Origin: Bdellovibrionaceae bacterium UBA2339
GTDB lineage: Bacteria > Bdellovibrionota > Bdellovibrionia > Bdellovibrionales > JAMPXM01
DNA: 64,000 nucleotides
Assembly (NCBI GenBank): GCA_002344785.1
Contig: DDUL01000047.1
Span: forward strand, 5,772 to 69,771
Direction: 5' to 3'
Part shown: piece after piece, positions 7,865 to 15,774 of the stretch
Position numbering within the stretch: position 1 is the first letter of the stretch
Layout of the letters: each line of letters begins with the position of its first letter
Program-made: the position numbers and the translations under genes
The notes under the pieces: model-generated
Seen by the model: only the letters and a program-made list of their open reading frames with translations
Databases searched by the model: none
What the model was told of the DNA's origin: nothing

Positions 7865-8524
7865 ATGATGCGAAGATTGAAAGTGATCGAAGGGATTTCG
7901 TTGCGACGATGCGCGATCGTCGCGGGCTCAGCAATGTTGAGCCTACTGATTTCTGTGAACTCGGCCGAGGCCTGCTCTTGTGTGGCTGGCATTCATGAGC
8001 GTTTGATGAACAATCTCGAGCAAGTGAAGGTCGCGGCTCTTGTTCGCGCACCGACCCACGTTGTCCAAGCCGATGGCAAAATCGCGGTTGATGTGAAGAG
8101 CTTCAATGGTTTTCACTTTTCAAGTGTTGGGCCGTCGAAGTCCACCTGCCACATCGTGCCCCAAGAGGGGCGATGGATGATCGTCATTTCTGAATCGAAT
8201 CCGGAGACGGGCTTCATTTCGTGCTCCACCTATAGTGAGACCTTGAATGTGAAGTCGGAAGCTCTGCAAAAACTAGCCAAGCTCTGGACGCACGGATCTT
8301 CGCCCAATCCGATTTGGTCGGTCTGCGAGAAGGATGCGGAGTGCGTGATGCAACCCGCGACCACGTGCTTGGGTGCGCTGGCGGTGAATCGCAAGAGTCA
8401 AACTCAAGCGAAGAACTGGCGAACAACTTTTGAGCGCGAGTCGAGCTGTGAGGCGACGGCTAACACGAAAAAGGATGCGAAGCTCAGTGCGTTTTGTGAT
8501 GCAGGAGTCTGCGCGCTCAAGTGA
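7865..8524 (+). CDS. Secreted ten-cysteine protein, paralogue 2
   Basis: A 219-residue protein with a signal peptide ending at Ala-Glu-Ala, so the mature protein would begin Cys-Ser-Cys-Val. The ten cysteines follow the same order and similar spacing as paralogue 1: Cys-x-Cys, Ser-Thr-Cys, Ile-Ser-Cys, Val-Cys, Glu-Cys, Thr-Cys, Ser-Ser-Cys, Phe-Cys-(4)-Cys. Asn-Pro-Ile-Trp and Ala-Val-Asn-Arg are shared too. Paralogue 2 has the shortest linkers and is the best model of the core fold. GGGAGA precedes the ATG at 7865; an adjacent ATG at 7868 is equally possible. The role is unknown; a disulfide-rich inhibitor, toxin or binding domain are options that the sequence cannot separate. Confidence 0.75.
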   Translation: MMRRLKVIEGISLRRCAIVAGSAMLSLLISVNSAEACSCVAGIHERLMNNLEQVKVAALVRAPTHVVQADGKIAVDVKSFNGFHFSSVGPSKSTCHIVPQEGRWMIVISESNPETGFISCSTYSETLNVKSEALQKLAKLWTHGSSPNPIWSVCEKDAECVMQPATTCLGALAVNRKSQTQAKNWRTTFERESSCEATANTKKDAKLSAFCDAGVCALK

Positions 8525-8557
8525 TTTGTCGGCAGGGCATGTGAATTCGCGGAGGGC

Positions 8558-11500
8558 TCAATACCCGTTGTTCGGATAGCCGTAGATGGTGATCCCAGCG
8601 GGCCCCGCGCCGGCCGAGTACACACAAGTGCGGCCGCTATAGTCTCCATGGCCTTGATAGTAGCCAAAGTTGGGTGAGTACAAACAGTGTTCGTTGGCAT
8701 GACAAAGACCATCGTCATTGCCAATTCCATCGTCGAGAATTTCAGCCGCATTGAAGAGGTAGAGCTGGGATGAGTTATCCATGCCGCTGAGTGTGCCGCT
8801 CACGGCCGCGGGGCAAGCTGCGCCCACCGTGAAAGTGCCGTTGGGATTTGTGGCGTCGCCACTGTGATTGCGAACCTTGCCGGCTGTGGACTTAAGACTC
8901 CAGTCATAGATGCCGCCAGAGCCGGAGTTGAACGCATTTGTCAGACTCGCGTTGGCGGTGAAGTTCGTGGCGAAGGTTGTGAGAACGCGTGCGAAGTTCT
9001 CAAAATTGATGAAGTCCATACTCGCATAATAGCTCAAGCCCGTTGCGCCATTTGTGGCGGCGTTGGTCGTGGTGTTCAATGAGTCATTGGTGTTGCCAAC
9101 AAAGTCGCTTTCGATCGCCATGTAGGCGGCGAAGTTACCGCCTTGGGCGTTACAGTTGGTGGCTCCGTTCCAGTCGCAAGCATTGGTGTTTTTGACTAAA
9201 TGCGTGCCTTGGCTGGTGAGACTGACGCTGGTGCCACCCCAGATGGGATTGATGTTCGTAGCGACTCCAGCAAATTGCGAAAGCCTAAGATCTGTCGCAA
9301 CATCATTAATGCCAACGTCTATTCCCCACTCCGCATTGGCGACGAGAAATTGGTGCAACTGCGTTCCGGAAGAAGGGTTGAGAATCGAAGCGCCGCTAAA
9401 GTACGCTCCGATTACAGTGACGTGTGAAACCTTGAGTCCTGTGCCGTCCGTGACGTAAATTCCATTTCCATCTGTGCTGCCATCGCCGGCTCCCGAGATG
9501 ACACCGCGATAAACCAAGTTGCTCGACGCGTTTTGGTCTTGCCAGATTCCGTTGGTCACGTTGTTGATGTTGAAGTTCGTAATGGCGTTGCCGGTAACTG
9601 GGTTTGTGCCGATCAGTTCAATGCCGGAGTCAAATCTCGAAATTCGCACTTCGGAAACGCGATTGTAACTGGTCGGTCCGCCCGTGCCCTCTAGCGAGAG
9701 GCCAATTGAGGCTGTGCCTCGAATGCCATCCCAGTTTGATTTGTAGAGGACATTGAACGTGGAGTCTTTAAGGTAGCTGCCTTCGCGTGTGCCGATAAAA
9801 GTGGTGCCCGCAAGAATGGAATTTCGCACACCTCTCCAGTCCGAGGCCATCCAAGTGTTCGAGGCCACGTCCACGAGAAACTTAGAGAGCATCACCCGCA
9901 AAAAGCTGGAGCTCACGGCATTGATCAGCGTGCCGGACGTCACCGACGCGACGTTCACGTCAGCCTCGATCCAAGTGTAGTTTCGACTGCCCATGCAGAA
10001 TACGGAGATCACCGTTGGTGATGTGGTACTTCCTGTGGAGGGATTGCAGTTCGCGGAAGCGCCCGCGGCTAGGTTGATGCTGGCGCCGGCGGCAGTGACC
10101 ACCGACACATTGTGTGCGGCGATGTTGTAGCCCTGATTCGTGCCCGACAAATTGATGTTGGTGGCCGTCGCGTAGATTGCGGTGGTTGAGTTAAGTGTTG
10201 CGCCTGTGGTCGGGAGAGCCATCACCACGTTGGACCACCACACAGCTGGACTTGATTGCGCGACCGTCACGCCACTTTTGACAACAGTGATGGAGTTGGT
10301 CTTCCACTGTGGGCTTCCCGAAAAGTCGATGAGTTGCCGAAGCGGTGAAGTGACATTCATTTTGCTTGTGCGAAGGATCACCGTGGGCGCCATGCTGGTG
10401 TCGTCACAAACCCAAGTGAAGGCATTGAGGGTATCGGTCGCGGTCACGCCTGCACAGCTTCCTAAGCCTAAAGCGAAATCCACGCGACGAAACTCACCAG
10501 CGTGAATGCAGCTCGTGGCTCCCGACTCCGCCATGCCACCGCAGTTCGTGGGCGCCGCGTAGGTCGAGGCCGCTTGAACATAGTCCGTCCATGCGGACTT
10601 TCCGGTGTAGAGAGCGCCGACTGTGACGCTGCCGACAACTGAGTTGGTCGAAAAGCTTCGCGTTGCGGATTGCGCGACACCATTGGCGGTCGCGCTGAGG
10701 TTGAGCTGACCACTCGAAGTTCCCACCGTCGAAGGCGTGTAGCGCACCACAACCGTGCAGCTGGCCTGCGGCGCGAGGCTTGTGCCACAGGTGGTGGATT
10801 GCACCGAAAACTCAGTGCCTGTCGAACTCGCGGCAAAACCTGAGAGCGAGTACACGCTGCTCAGATTGGAAACGGTGAAGCTCGTGTCGGAGAATGTGCC
10901 AAAGGCGACGTTCGGCACCAGCGTCGGTGACGATACTTGAATCAAGCCGGTCGAGCCCGGAGCGCTCAAGAAGTTGCACGAGTTGATTTTGGTCGTGTCA
11001 TCTAAGGCCGAGTTCGCTGTGATCTCGACATTGTTTTCACCGGGCGCAATATCCAAAGTTCGTTGCCCGATGAGATAGGGCATGGAGTACTGCGACCAAG
11101 TCAGGCTGGGATGTCCCTCCGAGCTGATCGCAAATTTTTCGCACTGACCGCTCACGAGCTTTAAGCCTGCGACATAGAAGCGCATGCTTTTTCCTGCTGG
11201 CACTTCCAAGGTCGCAGTCGATCCTGCGGCAAACGTCCCAACGAGCTGTCCAAAGCGCATGATTTCCGTGTTCTGTGTGTTTTGGCAGGCGTTGTTCGAA
11301 AGCTCAGGGCTACTGCCGCCGACGAAGACGGCATAGCAGCCGATCTCACTGAGATTCGCAGGAGTGGCCGAGTTCCAGTTTGGCTCGCTCAGGCTCTGCG
11401 CCTGCACACTCAAGGACTTTTCGACCTGAGAAGCCGAAGCGCCAAAGATCGAGTGATCGGGCGAGCCCACGGGGCTGGATTTGCTATTCGAACTTTTCGT

Positions 11501-11704
11501 GGTGCTGCCGTTGATTTGGCCTGGAAACTGAATCGTCAGTCGGCCTGTGTCTTCTTTCTTCGCGGTACAGCCGAGAGATCCGCCCAGCCCGATGAGGCTA
11601 GTCAAAACCCAAACCGTCGGCGCGAGGCCTCGCACTCCGGCACGTGTGCGGAGTTTGTTCCGAGCAAGTGAACGGATGAGTTGTTGAATGCGAATGACCA
11701 ACAA
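8558..11704 (-). CDS. Large lipoprotein with ASPM/HYDIN-like and parallel beta-helix regions
   Basis: A 1048-residue protein starting with TTG at 11704, supported by GGGAGAAAG eight bases upstream; there is no in-frame ATG near. The signal peptide ends in Gly-Gly-Ser-Leu-Gly-Cys, a good lipobox. Residues up to about 260 are Ser/Ala-rich. A segment with Ala-Pro-Gln-Ala-Ser-Cys-Thr-Val and Tyr-Thr-Pro-Ser-Thr-Val-Gly follows, typical of the Ig-like ASPM/SPD-2/HYDIN repeats found in secreted bacterial proteins. The centre, about 400-900, is full of short Val/Ile/Asn/Gly turns, such as Asn-x-Ile-x-Asn-Phe-x-Ile, which look like a right-handed parallel beta-helix. The C-terminus is Gly/Tyr/Asn-rich. 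A surface-anchored adhesin or glycan-binding protein is the likeliest role. Convergent with paralogue 2. Confidence 0.75.
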   Translation of the reverse strand: MLVIRIQQLIRSLARNKLRTRAGVRGLAPTVWVLTSLIGLGGSLGCTAKKEDTGRLTIQFPGQINGSTTKSSNSKSSPVGSPDHSIFGASASQVEKSLSVQAQSLSEPNWNSATPANLSEIGCYAVFVGGSSPELSNNACQNTQNTEIMRFGQLVGTFAAGSTATLEVPAGKSMRFYVAGLKLVSGQCEKFAISSEGHPSLTWSQYSMPYLIGQRTLDIAPGENNVEITANSALDDTTKINSCNFLSAPGSTGLIQVSSPTLVPNVAFGTFSDTSFTVSNLSSVYSLSGFAASSTGTEFSVQSTTCGTSLAPQASCTVVVRYTPSTVGTSSGQLNLSATANGVAQSATRSFSTNSVVGSVTVGALYTGKSAWTDYVQAASTYAAPTNCGGMAESGATSCIHAGEFRRVDFALGLGSCAGVTATDTLNAFTWVCDDTSMAPTVILRTSKMNVTSPLRQLIDFSGSPQWKTNSITVVKSGVTVAQSSPAVWWSNVVMALPTTGATLNSTTAIYATATNINLSGTNQGYNIAAHNVSVVTAAGASINLAAGASANCNPSTGSTTSPTVISVFCMGSRNYTWIEADVNVASVTSGTLINAVSSSFLRVMLSKFLVDVASNTWMASDWRGVRNSILAGTTFIGTREGSYLKDSTFNVLYKSNWDGIRGTASIGLSLEGTGGPTSYNRVSEVRISRFDSGIELIGTNPVTGNAITNFNINNVTNGIWQDQNASSNLVYRGVISGAGDGSTDGNGIYVTDGTGLKVSHVTVIGAYFSGASILNPSSGTQLHQFLVANAEWGIDVGINDVATDLRLSQFAGVATNINPIWGGTSVSLTSQGTHLVKNTNACDWNGATNCNAQGGNFAAYMAIESDFVGNTNDSLNTTTNAATNGATGLSYYASMDFINFENFARVLTTFATNFTANASLTNAFNSGSGGIYDWSLKSTAGKVRNHSGDATNPNGTFTVGAACPAAVSGTLSGMDNSSQLYLFNAAEILDDGIGNDDGLCHANEHCLYSPNFGYYQGHGDYSGRTCVYSAGAGPAGITIYGYPNNGY

Positions 11705-12027
11705 GCGACTTTCTCCCGATTTGAGCTAACGTACTTAGGTCCAAAAGCTTTATCGGCAGGTCGAGTCGAGTTGAAGAGTCACAAAATGAGACGAAGCGAA
11801 TATTGTGAAAAACGCGATTGAGGCGAAGGCATCAACTCGCAAATCTGTTTCAAATTGATTCAAGATCTTCAAGAACTCGTGGATGCAGACATTCGACTTG
11901 TGTTGGCGTGAAATTCATTCGCTCCAAGCCGTTGAATTTGGCGGTGATCTCGACTCAGGCCTTTGCATGTGGCAAACATGCCCCCTGACTTCTCAATCCA
12001 TAAATACAAAACTGCGGAGCGGCTTCT
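11705..12027. other. Divergent intergenic region
   Basis: 323 bases between the TTG start of the large lipoprotein (leftward) and the ATG of the small exported protein (rightward). It must carry both promoters. It is more AT-rich than its surroundings, but I see no convincing -35/-10 pair, repeat or RNA structure. Confidence 0.5.
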
Positions 12028-12510
12028 ATGCGGCGTATTCAACTCAAGATTCTTCGTTCGACTTCCACTGTGTGGCTTTTCACTTTGTTGATCATGGTAC
12101 TTGTCGGTCAGCCTCGCGAGGCGACGGCAACAGCCACAGCCACTTCAGCGGTCACAACCGCAGCGAGCTCGCCCCTGCAGGCGGTGACGCAATCCCAGAG
12201 TTACCGAGAACTCTGGGATTCCATGTCGCAAATGGCGGCGCTGGATCAGAGACTTTTGAATTGGTCGGACTTAGTTGAAGAGCGACAAGCGGATGGCAAA
12301 GTGTCGATCCGCTTGAGCTTCATTGCTGTACGTCACTTTCGACCTGGTCACTCCGCTCCGCCGATGTGGAGAAGCTCGCAGCTTGGTGCAGAAGTCGGCT
12401 GGTTTGATGCGATTCGATCTTATGGTGAAGTTCGCGCTTTGGTTATGTTCGACGAATCCCAGTCAGGTTGGATTTTGATCGACTTTCACTACCGACCCTC
12501 GCTTCGCTAA
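12028..12510 (+). CDS. Small exported protein of unknown function
   Basis: 160 residues; GGAG lies 8 bases before the ATG. Residues 1-30 form a signal peptide with a hydrophobic core (Leu-Phe-Thr-Leu-Leu-Ile-Met-Val-Leu-Val) and possible cleavage near Arg-Glu-Ala. The next 25 residues are Ala-Thr and Ser repeats. The C-terminal 100 residues contain Glu-Leu-Trp-Asp-Ser-Met, Ile-Arg-Leu-Ser-Phe-Ile-Ala-Val and a final Gly-Trp-Ile-Leu-Ile-Asp-Phe-His-Tyr strand, suggesting a compact alpha/beta domain. I recognise no family. A clear intrinsic terminator at 12588-12618 closes the unit. Confidence 0.6.
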   Translation: MRRIQLKILRSTSTVWLFTLLIMVLVGQPREATATATATSAVTTAASSPLQAVTQSQSYRELWDSMSQMAALDQRLLNWSDLVEERQADGKVSIRLSFIAVRHFRPGHSAPPMWRSSQLGAEVGWFDAIRSYGEVRALVMFDESQSGWILIDFHYRPSLR

Positions 12511-12587
12511 ACCAAACACTCAGCTGAGCATGGCTTTCCCCAAGCTTTGAGTTAATCGCGATATAAGTTTGAGTTCCAGTCAGAGAC

Positions 12588-12618
12588 AAAACGCGCCCGA
12601 CCAGGGGCGCGTTTTTTT
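12588..12618 (+). terminator. Intrinsic terminator
   Basis: AAAACGCGCCC at 12588-12598 pairs with GGGCGCGTTTT at 12605-12615 around a GACCAG loop. The descending arm runs into seven T residues (12612-12618). It closes the transcript of the small exported protein ending at 12510. Confidence 0.9.
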
Positions 12619-12664
12619 ATGCTCATCACTCATCTTAGAGAAACGGCAGAGCTAATGAGGGGTC

Positions 12665-12848
12665 GCGACACTCAGAATGCGTGTCGCACCCAGTTCTCGA
12701 ACTGGCATCGAACTTGAACTCTCTCAATCTCGATGAGTGCGGTGATCGTCGCCGCCTGAAGGAGGACGTCGAACAAAAGTCGAAACGTGTTTGCGTTGTG
12801 AGTTCGAAACATGAGTCGAGTGATTTGGGTCTCGAGGCAAATCGAGAC
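12665..12848 (+). promoter_or_regulatory. Structured RNA leader candidate (three hairpins)
   Basis: Three perfect hairpins lie in a row. GCGACAC 12665-12671 pairs with GTGTCGC 12681-12687. CCAGTT 12690-12695 pairs with AACTGG 12700-12705 around a CTCG tetraloop. GTCTCGA 12829-12835 pairs with TCGAGAC 12842-12848 around GGCAAA. The last ends ten bases before a strong AAGGAGG site for a small ORF at 12873. The region is bounded by intrinsic terminators at 12588-12618 and 13158-13191, so it forms its own transcription unit. It could be a cis-acting leader or a small RNA. I cannot match it to a known riboswitch class. Confidence 0.4.
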
Positions 12849-12872
12849 ATGCGACATAAGGAGGTTATTCGA

Positions 12873-13094
12873 ATGTCCACATTTTCGAGATCCAGGCTGC
12901 GCGGCTCACCGACATGGTCCCGACTGAGAGAGTTAGGAAGGAGTGTCACAAACCCAAGCGCAGTTCACGGCGCGCCCACTGGCACAACGACTGGTGTAAT
13001 CCGGGGCATTCGCAAATCCTTGCCTCAGGTGGCGGGCCTTGACCCGCCCTCAGAACTTGGGCGCTGGCACGCGGCGAAACTCAGCCTCGTGTGA
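12873..13094 (+). CDS. Candidate small basic protein (73 aa)
   Basis: The ATG at 12873 is preceded by AAGGAGG with eight bases between, one of the best ribosome-binding sites in the window. The 73-residue product is basic, rich in Arg, Ser, Pro and Gly, with no membrane segment and no family I know. The frame is open further upstream to 12681, but the Shine-Dalgarno site marks 12873 as the start. A structured leader precedes it and an intrinsic terminator follows 60 bases after the stop. The composition is not clearly protein-like, so it may instead be a regulatory ORF within a structured RNA, or chance. Confidence 0.4.
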   Translation: MSTFSRSRLRGSPTWSRLRELGRSVTNPSAVHGAPTGTTTGVIRGIRKSLPQVAGLDPPSELGRWHAAKLSLV

Positions 13095-13157
13095 ACAGCA
13101 ATTTAGGGACTTTGACAGAAAACTCACAGAGTCTCTCCAGTGCCTCGTTGCACGCTC

Positions 13158-13191
13158 GGCCCGAGTCATTTATGACTCGGGCCTTGTTTTT
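13158..13191 (+). terminator. Intrinsic terminator before the barrel gene
   Basis: GGCCCGAGTCA at 13158-13168 pairs with TGACTCGGGCC at 13173-13183 around a TTTA loop, followed by TTGTTTTT. It ends only 13 bases before the ATG at 13204. It therefore either ends the small 12.7-13.1 kb unit, with the barrel gene transcribed from inside or through it, or acts as an attenuator for the barrel gene. Confidence 0.85.
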
Positions 13192-13203
13192 CGGGGGGAC
13201 CTC

Positions 13204-14175
13204 ATGCGCATTCACAACGGATCCGACTCAACTCTTTCGCTGAGCTTAAAGTTCGCTCTGTGCCTCAGTCTGCTGACGTTGGCGGTCCCGGCTCGCTCTC
13301 AGACTCAGGCCGAAGCGCCGGCGGCGACCAGCTCGACGCGAGCTTCGGAGTTTGTCGGGCAAAAAAAGTTTGAAGAAACACAAACGATCAGTGATGCGAA
13401 ACTCAAAGCAGATGGAGGCTCGCTCTCAAGGTTCTCCATGAAGGGAAGCCTCTCTTACTTTGGACCGACATTTGGAGATTTGTCGGCTGCGGATCAGCCC
13501 AATCCCGATGGTGGTGTCGGTGTCTACGCGCAAGCCGTGCGTGGCAGTGTGAGCGGTCGCTATCGATTCTCGTCGGACTCGGCCATGAGTGCGGGCACAG
13601 GCGTCGCATTTCTCAAGCCCTTTCATGGTTGGGAGCGTACCGACGTCAACAATCCCTTTGTGAGCTATGATTTCAATTCGCGATGGGCGGGGATTCAAGC
13701 ACGCAATTCTCTGGGCGCGTCCGTGACGACAGTGCCGAACTATCGCAACACCGGTCAGGTGGGTGGGCTCAACGCCGGCCAGAGTTTTGTTTATCGCTTG
13801 ATGGGCTCGGGATGGGCATTGAGTTTCGACTATGATCTTTCCTACTGGATCTTTGAGCGAAGCTATCGACCCGGTTCAACTCGTCGAGGCGGCGACGGCT
13901 TGGTGTCTCAGTGGACGATGTCTTGGATTCCGGGCGTGAAGTACAACTTTTCCGATAAGCTCAATGTCAACGCCACAGTTGGATTCTTAGCCTACAACCC
14001 GCGCTCGACCACGGACTTGGGTGTGATTTGGAGTCGCACGCCGACATTGCGCCTTGGGGCGGGCTACGCTTTGACTCGCGATGTGTACTTGAACCCCTAC
14101 ATTCAAGGCTTCGCGACCAACATGCGGGCGGAAATGGTGACGATGAATGTTTCGGGAGTGTTTTCCGTTCTTTGA
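13204..14175 (+). CDS. Outer-membrane beta-barrel protein candidate
   Basis: A 323-residue protein whose ATG at 13204 has GGGGGGA just upstream. The reading frame is open back to 13039, but that part has no start signal and runs through the terminator. Residues 1-30 form a signal peptide ending near Ala-Arg-Ser. After a polar linker the sequence alternates short amphipathic strands with Gly/Asn/Ser turns (Gly-Ser-Leu-Ser-Tyr-Phe-Gly, Trp-Ala-Leu-Ser-Phe-Asp-Tyr-Asp-Leu-Ser-Tyr-Trp, Leu-Gly-Ala-Gly-Tyr-Ala-Leu). It ends in Val-Phe-Ser-Val-Leu, a hydrophobic C-terminal strand as barrels need. I infer a 10-12-strand barrel of unknown cargo. The terminator abutting its start suggests attenuation. 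Confidence 0.65.
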   Translation: MRIHNGSDSTLSLSLKFALCLSLLTLAVPARSQTQAEAPAATSSTRASEFVGQKKFEETQTISDAKLKADGGSLSRFSMKGSLSYFGPTFGDLSAADQPNPDGGVGVYAQAVRGSVSGRYRFSSDSAMSAGTGVAFLKPFHGWERTDVNNPFVSYDFNSRWAGIQARNSLGASVTTVPNYRNTGQVGGLNAGQSFVYRLMGSGWALSFDYDLSYWIFERSYRPGSTRRGGDGLVSQWTMSWIPGVKYNFSDKLNVNATVGFLAYNPRSTTDLGVIWSRTPTLRLGAGYALTRDVYLNPYIQGFATNMRAEMVTMNVSGVFSVL

Positions 14176-14236
14176 TTGAGTTCAGTGCGAAATCCTCGCT
14201 CTTCACGTCAAAGCCCCAGCAAAAAAACAGTGGTCA

Positions 14237-14260
14237 AAGCTCAAAGCATGGTTTGAGCTT
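14237..14260 (+). promoter_or_regulatory. Hairpin abutting the ribosome-binding site of paralogue 3
   Basis: AAGCTCAAA (14237-14245) pairs with TTTGAGCTT (14252-14260) around GCATGG. The stem ends directly at AAGG (14261-14264), the presumed ribosome-binding site of the ATG at 14267. There is no T-run, so a role in translation or mRNA stability is likelier than termination. Confidence 0.5.
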
Positions 14261-14266
14261 AAGGCC

Positions 14267-14980
14267 ATGAAACGTCTGATTCAAAATCTACTCGTTCTGA
14301 TCATTGGTCTTTACTCGCAGGAGGCATGGTCCTGCCGATGCGCTCCCACGGTTTGGGATCAGCTCTCAAAAGATCCCACCCAAGCGGGGATCATCACGCT
14401 GCTCAAAGTTCCGAAATCAATCGAGCCAGAGAGCGGCCCACCGAAGAAGCCTGAAGCTTTCACGCCGCGCCAGTTGAAACTTGAACTGAAGCCTTACAAG
14501 CGAGGCGCGCCTCAAGTTTGGAATGAAACTGGTAGCTCGTGCGATCTGCGATGGAATGAGGACGTGTGGTACGTGCTCGTGAGTCAATCGACAGCTGAGC
14601 ATCAGCCGATGCTTTGCAACTCGTGGGTTCGTCCCGTCGAAGAGGCCACAGAACTGCTCGCAAAGCTTGAAAAGGCTTGGGATAAAAGTCAAACCCAGGC
14701 GAATCCGCATTGGTCTGTGGGGTGCAAAAAGCATTCGGATTGTGTGGTTGACGAAAGTCGCGGCTGTTTGCCGAGCACGGCGATCTTGCCTCGGCATAGA
14801 GCCGCCATCACCAAGTGGCGCAAAGAACAGGAGCCGCGTCTTAACTGCGAGTCGGCTCCTGGGCCAGGTGCCGTATCGGGCGCAAGTGCCGCCGGTAAAT
14901 CAAGTCCGGCGAAGTCGGCCAAGCCTCCGAGTTTGAGCGCGCGTTGTCATACAGGAGTTTGTGAACTCGAGTATCGTTAG
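14267..14980 (+). CDS. Secreted ten-cysteine protein, paralogue 3
   Basis: A 237-residue protein. The signal peptide ends at Ala-Trp-Ser, placing Cys-Arg-Cys at the mature N-terminus, and Val-Trp-(1-2)-Gln/Glu-Leu follows as in paralogue 1. All ten cysteines are kept: Cys-x-Cys, Ser-Ser-Cys, Leu-Cys, Gly-Cys, Asp-Cys, Gly-Cys, Asn-Cys, Arg-Cys-(4)-Cys. Asn-Pro-His-Trp and Lys-Trp-Arg also match. An Ala/Ser/Pro/Lys-rich linker stands where paralogue 1 has its Lys-Pro-Gly-Gln repeat, so this position tolerates disordered inserts. Lying 6 kb from the other two copies, it shows a dispersed family, not only local duplication. The function is unknown. Confidence 0.75.
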   Translation: MKRLIQNLLVLIIGLYSQEAWSCRCAPTVWDQLSKDPTQAGIITLLKVPKSIEPESGPPKKPEAFTPRQLKLELKPYKRGAPQVWNETGSSCDLRWNEDVWYVLVSQSTAEHQPMLCNSWVRPVEEATELLAKLEKAWDKSQTQANPHWSVGCKKHSDCVVDESRGCLPSTAILPRHRAAITKWRKEQEPRLNCESAPGPGAVSGASAAGKSSPAKSAKPPSLSARCHTGVCELEYR

Positions 14981-15234
14981 GCTTCTCAGTGCCCGAGTGA
15001 AGCGGCGGCATGGATGGCGCGTGAGGTGAGTTATTCCTGAGAGATTTCAATAGTTTTTGCTTGGATTGAGGCGAGCCTGCGGGGTTCGAAATGGGCTTCA
15101 TGAGTCGAGCGGTAGGGGGTTGCAACACAAATGGCCCGATGTCCTCTCCTGGCTGAGTGAACTTGCGGTCCGAGACACAGGCTCCTAAGTTGGTAAAATC
15201 CAAAACGTTCAATCGCTACCGAAGGTGAGGATCT

Positions 15235-15774
15235 ATGTCACAGTCTCCAACCGTTCAGCTTGATGTTTACGAACTCACAGTTCCGCAAATGATTCGCAGT
15301 CTCGAAGCACTCAAAGGAGTTTTGAAAAAGGCGCAGTCGCACTTCGCGGATCGCAAGACGGATTTTGCGGTGGTGGCCCAGCAGCGGCTGACTCCGGATA
15401 TGTTTCCTCTCGGAAAGCAAATCCAAATCGCCACCGACACCGCTAAGGGTTGCGTCGCTCGACTCACGGGTCAGAAGGCGCCGGTGTTCGAGGACACAGA
15501 GACCACATACGAACAATTTGTTGATCGAATTGAGCGCACCATTAGCTATTTGAAAACGGCGCGCCCAGAGCAGTTCGCAAACTGGGATCAACAAGTGATT
15601 CGCTTTCCTTGGTATCCAGGACAACATCTCAAGGGCCGAGCTTTCCTCGTTCAACATGCACTTCCCAATTTTTATTTTCACTGTACGACGGCTTACGCGA
15701 TCCTGCGCCAACACGGTGTCCTGTTAGGTAAGGCGGACTATTTGGGTCAGCAAGATTGGATCAAAGACACATGA
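15235..15774 (+). CDS. DUF1993 family protein (DinB-like four-helix bundle)
   Basis: A 179-residue soluble protein whose length fits the DUF1993 family. Hallmarks visible are Val-Pro-Gln-Met at the first helix, Leu-Thr-Pro-Asp-Met-Phe-Pro-Leu, the Thr-Ala-Lys-Gly-Cys-Val-Ala-Arg-Leu-Thr-Gly helix, the Thr-Phe/Tyr-x-x-Phe/Leu region at about residue 95-100, and Pro-Asn-Phe-Tyr-Phe-His-Cys-Thr-Thr-Ala-Tyr at the C-terminal helix. The family resembles DinB/YfiT metal-binding bundles, but the biochemical role is not established. AGGTGAGGA precedes the ATG. Its TGA overlaps the next gene's ATG by four bases (ATGA), so the two are probably coupled. Confidence 0.85.
   Translation: MSQSPTVQLDVYELTVPQMIRSLEALKGVLKKAQSHFADRKTDFAVVAQQRLTPDMFPLGKQIQIATDTAKGCVARLTGQKAPVFEDTETTYEQFVDRIERTISYLKTARPEQFANWDQQVIRFPWYPGQHLKGRAFLVQHALPNFYFHCTTAYAILRQHGVLLGKADYLGQQDWIKDT

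Noticed and set aside
12681..12872. N-terminal extension of the small 73-aa ORF
   Set aside because: The reading frame is open, but it runs through two hairpins and has no ribosome-binding site, while AAGGAGG marks 12873.
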